Below are positions 54,038 through 64,000 of a stretch of 64,000 nucleotides of DNA, in pieces. Position numbers and translations under genes: made by a program. The stretch's first letter is position 1. Each line of letters opens with the position of its first letter. The stretch lies in assembly GCF_023159225.1 (NCBI RefSeq), contig NC_063166.1:75704575-75768574 (forward strand). Direction: 5' to 3'. The notes below the pieces were generated by a model. The model worked only from the letters and a program-made list of their open reading frames with translations. It searched no databases and was not told the DNA's origin. The DNA is from Perognathus longimembris pacificus. Lineage: Eukaryota > Chordata > Mammalia > Rodentia > Heteromyidae.

Positions 54038-55172
54038 AAATCAGAGTGTGGTGAAATTCTTACTTTCTTAGCCTGATCAGAGCGAGTACTAGTTGAGACC
54101 CTTGACAAAAAGGTCCTGTGTTACATCTTGTTACATCTAAGAATTTAACATGCAGATTCTCCTCAGATGTACACAATTAATAAATCACTGCAGCTCTGTT
54201 TCAATAACAAAATGGTTAGGGACAGTATATATTCCTGTCAGTAAGAGTTGTTAAATATCTTACAGCCCATCCATGGACTGGACAGGTTGTGCTATTAGGA
54301 AGTTCTGAGATGTATTGCTAAGAAAATAGTGGAAAAGTCAGGCTAATGTCTGTCCTATTTATCACTAACCCTCTGGGGCCTGGTAAGGTGCCTGGCACAC
54401 ATCATTGCACAGTGAATACTACACAAAGGACTGAATACACACTCGAACATGACTTCTATTAGACTCTGTGGATTTCAGGCAGGTTTCAGGCAGCAACAGA
54501 CAAATTTTCTGCTTCCATCAAACACTGAAGTGCTTTAATTTCACACACCCAAATTAATTTTTCCTACACTATTTATCATGTTCTTTGCAAAATCAGTGAA
54601 CAATAGGACACTCTCAGGAGAAAAGAAGAAGAAAAATCAGGAGTGACAGAGACTTTGTTGAACCTGGTAGGCTAATGTAACAACTAGAACTTAATAGAAA
54701 GTAGCTCTAGGCTTCCTGGCAGCCAAGTTGAAAAGGGAAATCCACAGGCCACAGAACTTCTGTTGCCTGGTAGGAGGAAGGACACTGATGAGTGGTACTT
54801 ATTAGTAACACATACAATCTGGGAGGCTATGAGACCACGCATCTCTAGTAGCAAACTGAAAAGTTGATCTTCCTGACTATATTTATGTGGTGCGTACAGA
54901 CTTAGTTCAACCATGGAGCACATATATAGTGGTGGTCCCGTGCGGTTACATCACCTAATGGTGTCGTAGTCATCTTGGTTTAATCTAAGGACGCTGTGAT
55001 GTTTGCATCATGATGTTGCCTGAAGACATTTCTCAGAACACATCCCTCACGTGAAGCAACAAGGGGCTGAACCAGTACATGGATCCTCTCCAAGCCTGCT
55101 CCTGTTTTCGCCCAATGGTAAATTAAAATAATATTCTTTATGGGAAGCAAGGGTGCATTTAAGAACTTACAT

Positions 55173-55413
55173 GAGCTGGGGACTAGTGGCTCACACCTGT
55201 AATCCAAGCTATTCAGGAGGCTGGGATCTGAAGACAGTGATTCAGAGCCAGCCCAGGCAGAGAAGTCCCCGTGAGACTCTTATCTCCAATTAGCCACTCA
55301 AAAACGGGAAGTGGAGCTGTGGCTCAAAGTGGTAGGGCCCTATCCTGGAGCACAAGAGCTCCGGGACAGCGTCCAGGCCCTGAGTTCAAGCCTGACATAA
55401 AAAGAAAAAAAAA
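55173..55413 (+). repeat. B1-Geo dimeric SINE
   Basis: Flanks AGAACTTACATG and AGAACTTTACATG. Head and Geo half are both present. Confidence 0.88.
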
Positions 55414-55621
55414 GAACTTTACATGGTTTCCAGGAATGTTCAAGTCATCCCTACGGACAAAGGTGTCACAGGCGTCCTTTGGACTCCTCTGAGGGTGTCC
55501 CCGTCTCTTGGGAGTACAGGTGGGCCTTTGGACTGGTGGCATCTGTGTCTCACCTTCCTCATCTGGGAAAAGTGATTACGGTGCAGGCCAGGTCTGCTGT
55601 GCTGTTGGTGTGGCATCCTGT

Positions 55622-55765
55622 CCTGACCTACTGCTGACAGCACAGGCTCTGGAGCCACGCTGCCTGGGCTGGCATCGCAGGGCCCACCAGTCAGTAACCA
55701 GGTGACCTTGCCCAAGGTCACTTAGCCTCTCTTGCCTTAGTTTCCTCCTCCAGAAGATAGGCTAA
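55622..55765 (+). repeat. MIR element
   Basis: CAGGCTCTGGAGCCACGCTG, AGGTGACCTTGCCCAAGGTC and TAGTTTCCTCCTCCAGAAG follow the MIR consensus closely. Confidence 0.8.
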
Positions 55766-56275
55766 TGGGGTTGGGGGGGGGGCAAATTTTGAGGGGAGGG
55801 GCGTGGGCTTAGAAGCTCAGTCAGTGCCTGTTGCCTGGTTAAATACTTCATCCTTGGCTCCCTTTTCACCCTCGGGAACCCCTGGGGTGGGGGTAGGGGG
55901 GGGGAAGGGGGTGGGAACAAGTCAGAAAATAACAGTTTCAAAGCGAGCAGGGCTATTCCTTGCTAAAAGGTGGAGACGCCCCTACTACCCGTCATGGTGG
56001 CCCCTCGAGCAGGTGCCCGGCCAGCCCAGCCAGCCAGCCAGCCGTGCGCGCCCCGGGGATGGGGGGGGGGGGGGGTGCGGCCCACTTGCAGGGATGCTCG
56101 GGCCCCGCCCTCCGCGGGGCGCCGGGGGAGGACCGTGGCGTTCCCGGGGGCGCGGGGAGGGGCGGGGGGGGAGGGGAGCGCGGCGCCCGGGATCCCCACT
56201 CCCCTCCCCCTCGGCCGGTGAGCAATGACTTGGCGGGGAGGGGGAGGGAAGGAGAGGGGCAGGCTCGGCGAGGCC

Positions 56276-56415
56276 ATGTGATGTTGGGCGAGCGAGCCGC
56301 GGAGCCGCCGTCTTCCTCCTCCTCCTCCTCCTCCTCCTCCTCCTCTTCCTCCTCCTTCTCCTCCTCCTCCTCCTCCTCCGATCGCCGGCTGTCATGGCGA
56401 CCCCCAACAACCTGA
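56276..56415 (+). promoter_or_regulatory. Upstream ATGs: start-stop ATGTGA and an overlapping poly-Ser uORF
   Basis: ATGTGA at 56276-56281 is a start codon followed directly by a stop. The last A is also the first base of a second ATG at 56281, which opens a 44-codon frame: MLGERAAEPP, 15 serines, Phe, 7 serines, then DRRLSWRPPTT and a stop at 56413-56415. It is out of frame with GDAP1L1 and overlaps the coding start by 22 bases, so ribosomes using it would bypass the main ATG. It matters only if the mRNA starts upstream of 56281, which is not known. Confidence 0.5.
56311..56379 (+). repeat. TCC trinucleotide repeat just upstream of the GDAP1L1 start
   Basis: A nearly pure (TCC)n tract of about 23 units with TTCC interruptions ends 14 bases before the ATG. 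It is likely length-variable. Length changes in multiples of three would keep the overlapping upstream frame open; other changes would shift it. Confidence 0.85.
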
Positions 56416-56573
56416 CCCCCACCAACTGCAGCTGGTGGCCCATCTCGGCGCTGGAGAGCGATGCGGCCAAGCCGGCCGAGGCCCCGGACGCGCCCGAGGC
56501 GGCCAGCCCCGCCCATTGGCCCAAGGAGAGCCTGGTTCTCTACCACTGGACCCAGTCCTTCAGCTCGCAGAAG
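56394..56573 (+). CDS. GDAP1L1: GDAP1-like protein 1, first coding exon (residues 1-60, partial gene)
   Basis: The 60 codons start MATPNNLTPTNCSWWPISAL and run to SLVLYHWTQSFSSQK, the N terminus of GDAP1L1 as known in mammals. GDAP1L1 is a brain-expressed glutathione S-transferase-like paralogue of the Charcot-Marie-Tooth protein GDAP1. The full protein is about 367 residues, with a C-terminal membrane segment, and has been reported to move to mitochondria under oxidative stress. This exon covers the disordered leader and the first strand and helix of the thioredoxin-like GST N domain (LVLYHWTQSFSSQK). The exon ends in phase 0 at a GTAGAG donor (GT at 56574-56575). I found no exon 2 up to 64000, so the rest lies to the right. 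The start agrees with the known N terminus, and the preceding bases contain other ATGs out of frame. Confidence 0.96.
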
Positions 56574-57228
56574 GTAGAGCTGGGCGCCCGGAGGCCGGGG
56601 AGGTGGGGCGCAGCCAGGGCTGGGGGGGCCTGGGACCCCAGAGGCGGGAAGGGGCCCGAGGGATCCCGGCGACTGTCCTCGGCGGTGGCCGGTACTCCCT
56701 GGGCCCCAGGGCGCAGCCCCTCCCGGAGACCTGTCCTGGGGTGGGGTGGGGGTGAGAACAGACAAAGGCGCGGGGCGCCGGGCACTGCTGTGGAGCGGCC
56801 TGCCGGGGTGCGGGTCCGGGGGCTGCCGGGGTGTGGGGCGGGGAAGAAGCGCTCCCGGCGGGCCCAGCCTTCCTCCAGGACACTGTACCCCGCTCAGAGC
56901 TCCGCGCCCCTCTATCCGGGCCAGGGCCTTCCACGGGCCTGGGCTTGGAAGATTCGTCCCCTCCTCTCCAGCTGGGAAGGAAAGCGTTAACCCAGCCCCT
57001 CACACACCGGCTCGCAGCCCTGCCGAGCTGTGTTTTGCTCTTAAAGGCACCGATGGGCCAGTACCCCCAAAGCCCCTCTCAGACCCAGGAGGGCTGGGGG
57101 ACAGCTGACATCCAGCCCGGGACTCGATTCCGGCATCCTAGGGAGGAAGGAACTGCACCCTAAAACAAAGCTGTCTCGAAGGGCTGGACTCTCCCACTTG
57201 GAGCGCGGTCCTTTCTCGGGAGTGTGGG

Positions 57229-57249
57229 TTCAGCACCATGGCCAGAGCC
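57229..57249 (+). promoter_or_regulatory. RE1/NRSE (REST binding) site in GDAP1L1 intron 1
   Basis: TTCAGCACC, two spacer bases and GGCCAGAGCC form the 21-bp RE1 layout at canonical spacing. Against TTCAGCACCNNGGACAGNGCC there is a single mismatch (GGACAG to GGCCAG). REST silences neuronal genes outside neurons, and GDAP1L1 is a brain gene. The site lies 835 bases downstream of the ATG, a usual position for RE1 elements. Confidence 0.7.
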
Positions 57250-57349
57250 TGAAGCCTGGTCCAGCCGAGCCCCAGAGCTTCCTCCCCGCCTGCCCGGGCT
57301 CTTCCTCGCCCCGGAAGATCCTTTTCTTTCATTCACTCGTTTTTCTACG

Positions 57350-57465
57350 AAAAGAAAAGAAAGGGCTTTGCAACCAAAGCCTCTGGGGTTTGAGCCATGG
57401 CCCAGGTTCAGTTTCATCATCTGGAGACTGGGATGATGATAATGGTGATTTACCAAAAGCCCCCT
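57350..57465 (+). repeat. MIR fragment
   Basis: CTCTGGGGTTTGAGCCATGG, CAGTTTCATCATCTGGAGAC and ATGATGATAATGGTG. Confidence 0.6.
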
Positions 57466-57704
57466 TGAACTCTAGTCCTGCGTGCTTGCCAGGACGTCTG
57501 TGAACCGGGAGGCATCACTTGGTACTGGCTTGAGTGTGATCCCAGCTAAGACACAGCCTGCTGGATTCTCCCAGAGAAGACCTGGCTCACTAGGTCTACG
57601 AGGCCCAGGCCCTACCTTTCCATCAGCCACTTTTGGGTTGTCCCCATTTTACAGTCTATAGTTGAGGCCCCACCAACCCCCAGCAGGAGAGCCATCTTCA
57701 CCTC

Positions 57705-57830
57705 GCCCACTGTAGAGCTTTGCACAAGTTGCATTGCCTTTCCAAAGCCTCAGTGTTGTAATCTGTAAAATAGGGCTAACACAATTACTTCCTCCATGGG
57801 CTACTGTAAGGGAAAAGTGAGAGGATGTGC
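57705..57830 (+). repeat. MIR fragment
   Basis: TTTGCACAAGTTGCATTGCC, CCTCAGTGTTGTAATCTGT and AAAATAGGGCTAACAC. Confidence 0.7.
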
Positions 57831-57914
57831 CCCCCCCCCCAAAAAAAAAACCTGCTACTGGTGATGCCCACTTAGAGGGCCAAGGCTCTGGGAATAGGAG
57901 GTGTGGTGTTAAAT

Positions 57915-58010
57915 GGTAGGCGATATGGCTATGGGTAGAGTTCATTGGTAGAGTTCATGTTTAGTATATGGGAGGCCCTGAGTTCAAGTTCAAACACCAA
58001 AAAAATAAGG
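57915..58010 (+). repeat. ID-like SINE fragment
   Basis: GGAGGCCCTGAGTTCAAGTT and neighbours resemble a degenerate ID or Geo monomer. Confidence 0.4.
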
Positions 58011-58459
58011 CAGAAAATGCTAGGTAAAGGAAGGCCTAAGTTAACCAAGGTCGTTCTGGGACTCATCTGTAAGTTCTATACATGTACTGCAAACCAGGGG
58101 CTGGGCCAGGTGCTTGGGCCGCACACATGCTGAACTTGAATAGATTCACCAGTTTGGGGGTGAACCAACAAATCTCCAAATTGCAGAACCCCTTCCTCTT
58201 GGCTCTCATGAATCAGGCCTCAGTGGTCAGGACAGAACGCTGGCACGCCAGAAGGGGGTGGAAGTTTCCTGCTCTTCCTTCTTGGAATATTTTCTACCTA
58301 GTCTGGGATCAGAGCATAGGTGGCCTTGGAATCAGGCTTGGGACGACCACAGCGACTGTACTTGGGACCAAGCTTCTACCATGCTATCTGAGACATCCTC
58401 CCATCTCCTCTGCCGTGGCCTCCCCTGGCCTGGGGGCTCCAGGTGGAGCCCAGAGTGAG

Positions 58460-58605
58460 TACAGCCTGGCAAAAAGAGCATGGGTCAGCAGCCACACAGC
58501 CCTGGGTTCTAGTCTCTTCTTGGCTTCTTGCTGCCTGAGTGACCTTGGACAAGTCACAGTCACCCCTCTGTGACTCAATGGCTGCATCTGGAAAAGGGTC
58601 CAGCC
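58460..58605 (+). repeat. MIR fragment
   Basis: CCTGGGTTCTAGTCTCTTCT, GAGTGACCTTGGACAAGTCA, TGGCTGCATCTGGAAAAGG. Confidence 0.75.
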
Positions 58606-59799
58606 TTCTCCAGGACCCCCTGCAGAATCCTTGATCTAAAGAATCCTCTGCAGGATTTCTAGGGTTTCCACAGCCAGAGGCTTAAGTGCCTGGCAGGTAG
58701 CAGGAACTTCCCTCTGGCACTGAAGGGTCTGGCTGGAAGGTAGAGAAGCTCCTCACAGCAGATGATCGTAAGAGAAACCAGGCCTTAAAGGAATATGGGC
58801 TGCTGATAGCAGAAAACAACCATGGCAGCTCCCCGGGCATCTGAGGGCTGTTCCAGATCCAGAAGGCATCAGGGCAGTGTGGACCCAGCTGATCTGAGCT
58901 TGGAGCTCAGCTCCGCCCTGACCAGCTGGGAGACCTGTACACACTGCCTTACCTCTCGCTAGCCAGCCTGCACACTGAGAGTAGAAAGAGGCCCCTCGAT
59001 AGGGCCACTGTGAGGAGGCTGCCCATGCACGCATGTGCATCACCCAGAATAGCACATGCGCAGTGCATAGGATGTCAGCCATGAGCGCTGGCTGCCATGG
59101 TGAAGACATGGGTGGTGGCGTGAGCCCAGGCTCGAGGTCTAATCCCAACCTTGCCACTCCCGGTGGCATGGCCAGGGGCAGAGTCTTCACCCCTTTAGGT
59201 CACACTTGGTTCATCTGTTTGCCTCCCTCCCTCCAGGGGCTGTAAAGACCAAGTGTATCATACCTGATCACACCTTGGCACACAACTGTAGGCTGATGGT
59301 GAACTTTCAGGAACCATCATGGGGGACAACTTGGGACCAAGGGTGTAAAAGAGCCTGTAAATGCAGAGTGTAAATGTGAGGGACTCCTGCCCCAGCCTCC
59401 CCTGCCATGAGGATAGTGGTGAGGAACCTGTTCCTTGCCAAGGATCATTTGGATATTTATATCACCATTCATGGATCACACAATGATCAATACAGGCAGA
59501 TGGCCACGGGTAGCCAATGAGAAATGTGGGTTGTGTCCCATCATGCACCAAATGATTTTGAGGGCCTTCCATGACCTGACAGGGGTGAGGAACCCCTTAT
59601 CTAGGGGTAGGAGTGAGGTTGAGAGGAGCAAACGGCAGGATCCCCACTGATTGGCTGTGTTGTCTGGCCCTCTGATCCTAAGTTGCCTCCTGGGAAAATG
59701 AACTTGATGCATAATACCCCCTGCATCACTCCTTCCTTCCCCCAAACTTTCTACACGCTCATCTCACACCTGCCAGCTTTTAAACCCCAGTATTGTTGT

Positions 59800-59990
59800 T
59801 TCCTAGCTGTGTGACTTTGAGCAAGTTACTCATTGTCTCTGTGCCTGTTTCCTCCTTTGTAAACCGAGGATATTAGTAGGAGCTAGGATGTTAGTTGGTG
59901 ACAGTCCCACCTCCCTGAGTATTTGTAAGGATTAACCGAGTCATTACATGTACAATTCTCAGCCCAGCGCTTGGCACAGCCGAAAGGCAA
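59800..59990 (+). repeat. MIR element
   Basis: TAGCTGTGTGACTTTGAGCA, CTCTGTGCCTGTTTCCTCC and CAGCGCTTGGCACA are near-consensus MIR words. Confidence 0.85.
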
Positions 59991-60689
59991 TGTGAGTGAC
60001 AGCCTGCGTTTCCACTAGGGTGAGTCTCTGAGGGCCAGTCTCTGAGGTCCATCCAGTTTCCTGTTCACGATCCCCTTACCCCATTATCCCAGGCTCTGCC
60101 ATTGTGCTGGACCTGGAGGCCCCAGCCTTCCATCCTCAGGGGGAAGAGATCCAGGTCTGGGTCCTGCCAGAGACCAGTCCTGACCCCTGGGGTCTAGAAG
60201 AAGGATGAGCCTCCACCTCTCATTCTGGCCTTGACTTTCAGACACCTGGGCTCTGGCTCAAGCCTTGGTTATACTTCACTTTGCACCACTCTCCTGCAGG
60301 CACCTGCAATGGCTCCCCAAGTTCCTCTGGGAGACACCCAGAGTCTTCACAATGGCCCCAGACTCCTCACCTGGCTACATTCAGGACAGTCAGGGCCAGG
60401 CCAGGCTACATGATGGGAAGTGTGTCTCTCATGTGATCTGGTGGCAGGTTCAATTACTGCCACGTAGAAGTTGGCTGTGAGTGTTTACTGCACTTGGTGG
60501 TAGCTATACCAACCCTGAAGCCAGTCCTACACCCCTTTAGCACCCACATTCCTATGACGGTGCCAGTCTGGTCATCTCCCAGCCTAGCTTATAGGCTTCT
60601 GGGACTTGCTCATGGAAAAGACCTTGAGTCTGGGAGTCCCCATTAAAGCATTTACACATGATCCTTTCTCTGCCCCTCTATTCTCATCC

Positions 60690-61060
60690 CTGTCCACCCT
60701 GGCTTTGACACTAGCCTCAGACCTGTCCCCATGCCCCCTCCTTAATGCCTTTACACTGGTTGTCCCTCTGCCTGGAGCTCCTTCCTCAGGCCCTTGTCTG
60801 ACTGTTCCCTTACCCTGTTCCAAACTTCCTTCCAATGTCACCTCCTCAGGGCCTTGATTGCTGGACCTCCATGTTTAAAACCACCTCTGCCTCTGAGCAT
60901 GTTGTTGTCTTAAGTGCCTAATGTGCATCTGCCCCCCTGGAACCCCAGCTCCCAAGGGCAGTGATCTGTCTCATTCAGGACAGAGCCACCCCGACTCAGA
61001 ACAAAGTCTAGGTCTAGCAAGCACTCCGTGAATGCTTATTGTGAAGCAATGTGTTGATAA
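60690..61060 (+). repeat. L2 LINE 3' end
   Basis: CCAATGTCACCTCCTCAGGG, CTCCCAAGGGCAGTGATCTG and CTCCGTGAATGCTTATTG follow the L2 3' end. Confidence 0.8.
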
Positions 61061-61124
61061 GCCATAAGATGAAGAAGGTGTTGGATTCTGTAAGCCCAAA
61101 ACTGCTCTAAAATTAAAATCGACC

Positions 61125-61372
61125 AGGCACTGGTGGCTCATGACGATAATCTTAGCTACTCAAGAGATTGAAATCTGAGGATCATGGTTCTAAGCCAACC
61201 AGGGTATTCTTGTCTCCAATTTACCAGTCAAAAGCCAGACATGAAGGTATGGCTCAGGTGGGAGAATGTCAACCTTAAGTTAAAAAGCCAAGTGTGAGTG
61301 TGAGGCTCTTGAGTTCAAGCCCCAGTTCTTAAGCCTGTGCATGTGCATGTGCACACACACACAAAACAAAAA
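61125..61372 (+). repeat. B1-Geo dimeric SINE with CA tail
   Basis: GACCAGGCACTGGTGGCTCA to GTTCAAGCCCCAG, then a TGCA/CA tract. Confidence 0.82.
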
Positions 61373-62684
61373 ATCTATTACTTTTTTTTTTTTTTTTAAA
61401 GAGAAGATATTTGAGATTAATAAGGTTCAGAGACTGGATTCCTTGAATAGTCACACAGCAACTAAAGGGCTGGTCAGAGCGGCCTACCTGGGGCATCCAT
61501 CACATAACAAGGCCTGGTAAGGGGGACCCATCCCATGTGACGCAGGAAAGGAAACACCAGTGGCCCCTTCTCAGGCATCCACAGGGAAGACTGTACCCAG
61601 AGATGGCTGAAGTCTGGGGACACCAAGTGGTGACCATTTAAGTCTATAAAGCCTCCAGGAGGCAGAGATGGCAGATGGCTTTGGTGGCTGCCTGCCCTTC
61701 CCTAGGGCCCAGCTTCCTCTCTGGGCTCCCCTCCCCCCACAGAATGGCACATGGCTCTGGTCTGCAGCTCAGCTAAAGGTGAGCGTCTCCTTGACCACAG
61801 GCCAGGGTGACCCAGAAGCCCCTCCCAGCTGGGATTACCACACCCAAAGCATGCCGGGAGAGTGAGCTTCTCCCATGCAGCTCCAGCCTGGACTCCCTGT
61901 GCTTCTCCAGGGCATGGGCCATCCAGTGCCCACAGACACCCATCCACACCTGCGCTCACTCGGGCACACCACACACACATGGACACATACTCACTTGTGC
62001 ACACAGATGTGCAGTAACCCTCAGCCATGGCCTGAGTACACACACCTCTGTATACTCATCCATGCACTGCCATGCTCAAGCTCACACGCCTGTTCACCCA
62101 CACATGCTCCTCACACACCCAAACCTGAGCAGATGCCGCCCCCCCCCCCCAACCCCGGCAGCTCACCCTCTGCAGGCCTGCTGCTCTCCATCCATGGTGC
62201 AGAACCAGCAGCCCCTCCCACGGCCCCCTGGCGAGACAGAGCAGCTGGGTCTCCTGCAGGGGCCTCTTTCTCATAGCCCACAGCACAGCTGCTGGGTGCT
62301 CCTAGGATGGAATCCACCCCCACACTTCACGGCCAGTATGAAAAGCGAAGCTCAGAAAGGTGCAGTGAGGCTCTGAGGTCACACAGCATTGCCACAGCTG
62401 TCAGCGAGGTGAGCCAAGGCCCTGCCGGCAGCCCAGGGATGTTTCCAGCATCGTGCCCCTCCTCTCCCCTCCCTGCCATGGGACTGGATTTTGGTTAACG
62501 GAGCAAATGGACCTGTGAGTGAGTGTTTCTCCTTTCCCACAGGCAACTGAAAAGAAAGTGTTTGTGTTAGCTGTGAGGGAGGGTAGGAGGGAACTAGGCC
62601 ACTACTGAATACAGGTGTGTGCATCATATCACTCCCCTTCAACCTCACACCACTCTCAAGCAGATTACACTCCTTACCTCACTG

Positions 62685-62780
62685 AAACTAGAGGTCAGAG
62701 AGGTCCCGTGACCTGTCCAACGTCACACAGCAGTAGAGCCAAGCTTCAATTCCAGATCTGTCTGCCTCCAACACTTGGTT
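62685..62780 (-). repeat. MIR fragment
   Basis: GAGGTCCCGTGACCTGTCCA and ACACAGCAGTAGAGCCAAGC are reversed MIR words; a similar trace is at 62345-62410. Confidence 0.65.
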
Positions 62781-63384
62781 TCATGCACATAGCTAAGACC
62801 CATCGCTCCTACCGTGTCAGGCGTTTCATCCTCCCACAAGCCTGGAGGGAACTCTGGAAGAAGTGAAGCAGGGTAGAAAGCCAAGCATCCAGCAAGGCAG
62901 GGCGGGAGCTGATACTCGAGTGACATGGCATGAGGGCGCTCCCCAGATGCCACACTGCCTCTTCTGGAAGCTGAACTCCTGGCACCTAGGAGGAAGGCTG
63001 GGGTGCCTGGTTCTCAGGCCAGCACCCCTGGAGTGTGTGAGGATGGGATGTTGGAGGAGAATGAGCCCCTGCCTCACAGGGGTGCCCTCCTCCTTCTCCC
63101 TCCCTCCCTCTCTCCCTCCCTATCCAATCTCTATGGATCAGAGTCCCTGCCACCTCTTGCTGGGGACCTGGGACAAGGTCTGAGGTTGGCACAATTGAAA
63201 TGCACAGAGGGAAGATGGGATTCTGCCATCTCCCAGGCCAGTTTTGAGGCTGGCAGATTCCATCACAAGTGTTTGTTGGGCGCTCCCTGGAGACACAAGA
63301 CCATTTCAGGAGGGGGGCAAGTCAGGACTCCCCAGAGTACTCAGGGAAGAGGGTTCTGTGTGGGAGTCAGGAACCGTCCTTTCC

Positions 63385-63520
63385 ATTTTAAGTTCCTTGC
63401 TGAACTGCTGTTTGACCTCAGGTAAGTCACTTGATCTCGCTGGGCTTTCGTCTTCTCAGTAAGGAAAATAGGGAATCAGTGCCTGTTCTGCCATTGTGTG
63501 GGGAGTTGCTGTGAGCACCC
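63385..63520 (+). repeat. MIR fragment
   Basis: TTGACCTCAGGTAAGTCACT, TCTCGCTGGGCTTTCGTC and GTAAGGAAAATAGGG. Confidence 0.7.
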
Positions 63521-63866
63521 AACTGGGTGATCAGCTGGGAGGTGTTTGGAGACTAGAATGGGTCCTATTAATTGCCCATACCTGGTAGTTATGTCAGCAT
63601 TGCTACAAACAACTGAGAAAAATAAAGGGTGGGGGCAGTATTTGTGGCTCATGGTTTTAGCCCATGGTTGCTGGCTCCTTGTTTCTAGGCCTATGTAAGA
63701 CAGGGCATCACGGTGTAGGGTGGAGAGAAGACTGTTCACCTCATGGCGGACAGAAAACAGACAGAAGGGACAAGGGATGAGGCACAGCCTTCAAAGTCAC
63801 TCCTAGTGACCCACTTCCTGCGGGCAAGCACCGCCTCCTAATGTTTCTAAGAGCTCCCAAAATATT

Positions 63867-64000
63867 GGGTGCTGGTGCCTCACGCCTGTATCCCAGCTAC
63901 TCGGGAGGCTGAAATGTGAGGATTGTGGTTTGAAGCCAGCCTGGTCAGGAAAGTTCATGAGACTCTTATCTCCAATTAACCACCAAAAAGACAGAAACAG
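63867..64000 (+). repeat. B1-Geo dimeric SINE, cut by the window end
   Basis: GGTGCTGGTGCCTCACGCCT and CTCGGGAGGCTGAAATGTGA, through AATTAACCACCAAAAAG at the edge. Confidence 0.85.

Larger units (their letters stand above)
36800..55985. other. Intergenic region between OSER1 and GDAP1L1
   Basis: About 19 kb with no recognisable protein gene. It holds many SINEs, an L1 fragment split by a SINE, LTR-like sequences at 43.4-47.4 kb, a MaLR-like repeat at about 48.7-49.2 kb and an L1 3'-UTR-like piece at 49.4 kb. Unique stretches with nothing identified include 38000-39300, 42000-43440, 47420-48530, 49600-51380, 52150-52930 and 54030-55170. In human the same interval also has no protein-coding gene. 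Confidence 0.6.
55985..56960 (+). promoter_or_regulatory. GDAP1L1: CpG island and promoter of GDAP1L1
   Basis: A GC-rich, CpG-rich block surrounds the first exon. It contains GC-box-like GGGGCGGGG strings around 56155-56170, G runs near 56059-56075, and no clear TATA box. SINEs are absent. The transcription start is probably within 56.15-56.30 kb, by comparison with the short leader of human GDAP1L1. Confidence 0.65.
56574..64000 (+). other. GDAP1L1: GDAP1L1 intron 1, 5' part
   Basis: From the exon 1 donor to the window end no further GDAP1L1 exon is visible. The stretch is unusually rich in old repeats (MIR, L2) and poor in young SINEs; IDL-Geo copies are absent. Unique parts such as 60050-60680, 61380-62340 and 62780-63380 show nothing I can name beyond short CA-rich and C-rich tracts. 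Confidence 0.7.

Noticed and set aside
55992..56765. 257-codon minus-strand frame across the GDAP1L1 exon
   Set aside because: Antisense shadow with a poly-Glu run from the TCC repeat and no homology recognised.
56574..64000. Possible GDAP1L1 exon 2 and later exons
   Set aside because: No frame in this stretch reads like the GST domain continuation; the exons must lie beyond the window.

Overview
This is a stretch of mammalian nuclear genome from a rodent of the superfamily Geomyoidea (kangaroo rats, pocket mice, gophers). The diagnosis rests on dozens of copies of a two-part SINE. Its left half is a tRNA-Ala/ID-like head with good Pol III A and B boxes. Its right half matches the organisation published for IDL-Geo, which is restricted to geomyoids. 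A second dimeric SINE joins a B1-like (7SL) head to the same right half. Genus cannot be decided from the sequence.

Three protein-coding genes are present, in the order and orientation known from human 20q13.12 and mouse chromosome 2: JPH2 (minus), OSER1 (minus), GDAP1L1 (plus). Only the first coding exon of JPH2 (15593-15971) is inside the window; bases 1-15592 are its first intron. OSER1 is complete for coding sequence: three coding exons at 29998-30074, 27052-27165 and 24901-25588 give 292 codons plus stop. A noncoding first exon ends at 35796 in a CpG island. Only the first coding exon of GDAP1L1 (56394-56573) is present; the rest, to 64000, is its first intron.

Each gene starts in a CpG island (about 15.5-16.7, 35.2-36.5 and 56.0-57.0 kb). 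The OSER1 island looks bidirectional: two NRF1-like sites in opposite orientation and two CACGTG boxes lie within 155 bp, with a candidate splice donor for a divergent plus-strand transcript. The JPH2 start codon is overlapped by a two-codon upstream ORF. The GDAP1L1 start is overlapped by a poly-serine upstream ORF encoded by a TCC repeat. A near-consensus REST/NRSF (RE1) site lies in GDAP1L1 intron 1, and a perfect SRF CArG box lies about 3.6 kb upstream of the JPH2 ATG.

The remainder is intron or intergenic DNA filled with IDL-Geo, B1-Geo, B1, ID, MIR, L2 and L1 fragments, several probable solo LTRs of endogenous retroviruses, and microsatellites. The SINEs show serial insertion into one target, nesting with clean target duplications, a trimer, an ID-B1 chimera and a long inverted pair just beyond the OSER1 3' end. 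No bacterial-type operon, CRISPR array, tRNA gene or rRNA gene was seen. The three genes are neighbours by conserved synteny; nothing in the sequence links them in one pathway.
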